Shown: one piece after another, positions 22,595-24,611 of the stretch
Numbering within the stretch: the stretch's first letter is position 1
Layout of the letters: every line of letters starts with the position of its first letter
Program-made: the position numbers and the translations under genes
The notes under the pieces: model-generated
What the model saw: the letters and a program-made list of their open reading frames with translations, nothing else
Told to the model about the DNA's origin: nothing
Databases searched by the model: none
NCBI GenBank assembly: GCA_003695215.1
Contig: RFIM01000267.1
Coordinates: 1-24,611 of the forward strand
Direction: 5' to 3'
DNA: 24,611 nucleotides
From: Chloroflexota bacterium
Lineage (GTDB): Bacteria; Chloroflexota; Anaerolineae; Aggregatilineales; UBA2796

Positions 22595-23863
22595 ATGTCT
22601 GATCATCAGCGGAAAGGCGCTGCAGCGTTGGCGAAGGCTGTGCTGGGCCTCTCAGCAGCTGCCCTGCTCGCGATCTTTGCGCTGTTAGTGCGCTACACTC
22701 AGGACTCGCCCGATGAGCGCGACGCTGAGGCAGCGTTCGTGCAGCAGGCTGAGCTGATCTCGGCTAGCAGCGCGCAGTCAAGGCTGCTCAGCACACCGAC
22801 GCCGTTGCCTGAGACGATCCTAGCCGCAGCTGAAGCGCTGCAGCAGGTCATGATCAACGTCTATGCGCGCGTCGAGCCATCAGTGGTCAATATCGAGGTG
22901 GTGACGCGCACGCGCTCTGATGAATTCGATGGCAGCGGCTCGGGCTTCGTCTGGGATACCGAAGGTCACATCGTCACGAACGCGCACGTGGTCTACGACG
23001 CGCGCGAGATCGTAGTCACCTTCCGTGATGGCTATCAGACTGTGGCTCAGGTCGTCGGCATTGATGACTTCAGCGATCTGGCTGTGATCAAGGTCAAGAC
23101 GGATGCAAAGCGGCTGGTGCCTGTCGAACTTGGCGATTCCAGCAACTTGCAGGTCGGTCAGAGCGTGATCGCTATCGGCAATCCGTTCGGCTTGGTCAGC
23201 TCGATGACCACAGGCATCATCAGCGCGACAGGCCGTACGCTCAACTCGGCGCGGATGCTCAGCCCGCGCACACGCACGCCATTCCAGAATCCTGCCATTA
23301 TTCAAGTGGACGCGCAGATCAACCCTGGCAATTCGGGCGGTCCGCTGTTGGATATCAACGGCAAGGTGATTGGAGTGAACACTGCTATTCGCAGCGAAAC
23401 AGGACGTTTTCAGGGCATCGGCTTTGCTGTGCCTGTCAACACGGTCAAGCGTGTAGTGCCGCAGCTGATCGCGCGCGGACGAGCCGAGTACACCTGGTTG
23501 GGCATTGAGTCGATCAGCCCACAGATCGGCGACTATGGCAGTTTGACGGTTGCAGCCTTGGCGGAGCAATTCAACTTACCTGTGGATTACGGCGTGATAG
23601 TCGCGCGCGTCGTGCCAGGCTCGCCTGCTGACGTTGCAGGCTTGCGCGGCGGCACGCGCCGCGTGGTCGTGCGCGGCGTGCCGATTCAGCTCGGCGGCGA
23701 TATCATCGTGGCGATTGACGGCACGCCGATTCGCACTTTTGAGGAGATGATCGCCTACCTGGTGACTAATACCACGCCTGGCGACGTAATCACCGTGACG
23801 ATTTATCGCGGCACGCGCCGCATGGACGTCCAGGTGACCTTAGAGGCGCGTCCAAGCGAGTGA
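22595..23863 (+). CDS. HtrA/Deg-type serine protease with PDZ domain
   Basis: A 422-aa S1C protease. A membrane anchor lies at about residues 14-32 (LAKAVLGLSAAALLAIFAL), so the protease should be outside the cytoplasmic membrane. The trypsin-like domain holds H131 (TNAHVV), D161 (DFSDLAVIKV) and S247 (NPGNSGGPLL), a complete triad. One PDZ domain covers about 300-418 (GVIVARVVPGSPADVAGL, then GGDIIVAIDGTPIRTFEEM), with an unusual basic insertion, GGTRRVVVRGVPI, inside it. ATG 22595 is chosen because AAAGGTG ends 7 bases upstream; ATG 22589 is too close. It is likely co-transcribed with dnaJ. Confidence 0.94.
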   Translation: MSDHQRKGAAALAKAVLGLSAAALLAIFALLVRYTQDSPDERDAEAAFVQQAELISASSAQSRLLSTPTPLPETILAAAEALQQVMINVYARVEPSVVNIEVVTRTRSDEFDGSGSGFVWDTEGHIVTNAHVVYDAREIVVTFRDGYQTVAQVVGIDDFSDLAVIKVKTDAKRLVPVELGDSSNLQVGQSVIAIGNPFGLVSSMTTGIISATGRTLNSARMLSPRTRTPFQNPAIIQVDAQINPGNSGGPLLDINGKVIGVNTAIRSETGRFQGIGFAVPVNTVKRVVPQLIARGRAEYTWLGIESISPQIGDYGSLTVAALAEQFNLPVDYGVIVARVVPGSPADVAGLRGGTRRVVVRGVPIQLGGDIIVAIDGTPIRTFEEMIAYLVTNTTPGDVITVTIYRGTRRMDVQVTLEARPSE

Positions 23864-23893
23864 GGCAATCAGAAGGGCGCCGTTGGCACTTTC

Positions 23894-24280
23894 TCAGGCG
23901 CTCAACTTGCCGAAGCGCTGGAGAATCTCATTGACGCGCTTGACCAGCTCATCCGGCGCGAACGGCTTCAGGATGTAGTCATCCGCGCCGACCTGCAAGC
24001 CTGTGTCGATCTCCGATTCTTGCCCTTTAGCCGAGAGAAAGACGATAGGGATATGCTTGAGGGCTTCAATTTGCCTGAGCGCAGCGCAGGCCTCGTAGCC
24101 TGTCATGCGCGGCATGCGCACGTCCATCATGATTAGATCAGGCATGATTCGCGGCGCCATCTCGACGACTTCGGCGCCGTTAGTCGCCTTGAAGACTTCA
24201 TGTTGCGCAAAGTGCGTCAGGACAAGCTCGATCAGCTCGCGGATGTCGCGCTCGTCTTCTGCAATCAAGATACGTGCCAC
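23894..24280 (-). CDS. Stand-alone receiver response regulator
   Basis: A 128-aa single receiver domain. The acidic residues E8-D9, phospho-acceptor D53 (LIMMDVRMPRMTG), S83 and K105 (LKP) are all present, so phosphorylation should work. No output domain and no adjacent kinase. The start is GTG 24280 with only a weak AGGCGA upstream. It converges with the protease gene and shares no operon partner in the window. It is not closely similar to the pair at 8461-9208, so it is probably not a recent copy of them. Confidence 0.88.
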   Translation of the reverse strand: MARILIAEDERDIRELIELVLTHFAQHEVFKATNGAEVVEMAPRIMPDLIMMDVRMPRMTGYEACAALRQIEALKHIPIVFLSAKGQESEIDTGLQVGADDYILKPFAPDELVKRVNEILQRFGKLSA

Positions 24281-24425
24281 AGTTCGCCTGCTTTCTACTG
24301 CTCAAATCTTGTTCATCATACCCCAAAGTGTACTTTCTGAGCTAGCTGAGGCCTACCGCCATCAGAGCGTACATGGCTCTTTATCGCGTTCTTTCCTCGC
24401 AGCTGTTGTCACGGCTTGCTGTCAG

Positions 24426-24449
24426 TGATTGGCGCTCTTGCGCCAATCA
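24426..24449 (-). terminator. Hairpin after the fabI-like gene
   Basis: TGATTGGCGC (24426-24435) pairs perfectly with GCGCCAATCA (24440-24449) around a 4-base loop, 12 bases after the minus-strand stop at 24462. There is no T-run on either strand, so it may protect the 3' end or stop transcription with Rho rather than act as a standard terminator. Nothing else was found in the gap between 24281 and 24461. Confidence 0.5.
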
Positions 24450-24461
24450 TCTCAGTCTGAC

Positions 24462-24611
24462 TCACTCCTCTGATCTTTCGCGCACGGCCTCGAGCACGCC
24501 GTAAGGCACGCCCATGGCGCTGTAGCCCGCGTCAATGTAAATTGTCTGGCCCGTCACCAATCGGCCCCAGTCCGAGCAGAGCCAAACTGCTGCCTTGCCC
24601 ACATCCTCAGG
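24462..24611 (-). CDS. fabI: Enoyl-[acyl-carrier-protein] reductase-like SDR, C-terminus (partial)
   Basis: The last 49 residues of a short-chain dehydrogenase; the rest lies beyond the window's end. The sequence runs PEDVGKAAVWLCSDWGRLVT, then GQTIYIDAGYSAMGVPYG, and ends in RSEE. The PEDVG...LCSD...VTGQ...DAGY pattern is the common SDR C-terminus, and the AGYSAMG ending resembles FabI (typically VDAGYNIMG). FabI carries out the last reduction of each fatty-acid elongation round with NAD(P)H. A different SDR cannot be excluded from this fragment. Confidence 0.72.
   Translation of the reverse strand, partial: PEDVGKAAVWLCSDWGRLVTGQTIYIDAGYSAMGVPYGVLEAVRERSEE

Overview
The window looks like bacterial chromosome from a moderately GC-rich organism. 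My best guess is Chloroflexota (Anaerolineae-like). The clues are a 16S rRNA gene that is not followed by 23S, a DUF951 protein, a ferredoxin with a shortened first cysteine motif, and an isolated hisHAFI block. The phylum is an inference; the 43 bases of 16S present cannot settle it. I saw no insertion sequence, integrase, prophage gene or CRISPR array.

Layout. 1-43 is the 3' end of 16S rRNA, with a structured trailer and its own terminator near 205, so this rRNA transcript ends without a tRNA or 23S. 316-4128 (+) holds asnS, a GlsB/YeaQ-type membrane protein, a GNAT acetyltransferase and a family 1 glycosidase. 4125-7157 (-) is a compact sulfur operon: membrane-anchored rhodanese, soluble rhodanese, CstB-like persulfide dioxygenase/rhodanese fusion, and TauE/SafE exporter. 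7279-8244 (+) is an alpha/beta hydrolase with Cys at the nucleophile elbow. 8461-9208 (+) holds two overlapping receiver-only response regulators. 9258-11196 (-) is an acyl carrier protein with an overlapping fatty-acyl-AMP ligase, and upstream of them is tRNA-Val(GAC) with a clear promoter and terminator.

11511-13661 (+) holds a YedK/HMCES-type DNA-protein crosslink protein, a propeller-like lipoprotein and a small membrane protein. A 40-codon thioredoxin-like mini-gene faces them on the minus strand at 13663-13785. 13915-16394 (+) is hisH-hisA-hisF-hisI. It converges on a ferredoxin (-) through a perfect 28-base palindrome that serves as terminator. A DUF951 gene (+) then converges on a probable glmU-CNNM/CBS-fur operon (-). 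After a roughly 490-base non-coding stretch come an OmpR-type regulator, a zinc-less DnaJ and an HtrA-type protease (+), then a receiver-only regulator (-) and the C-terminus of a FabI-like enoyl-ACP reductase (-) at the edge.

Most of this is housekeeping and stress-response gene content. The points worth a second look are the unlinked 16S gene, the exporter-to-rhodanese sulfur operon, the Cys-nucleophile hydrolase, the truncated thioredoxin-like peptide, and several inverted repeats sitting on promoter -10 regions. I found no clear evidence of a wholly new multi-gene system.
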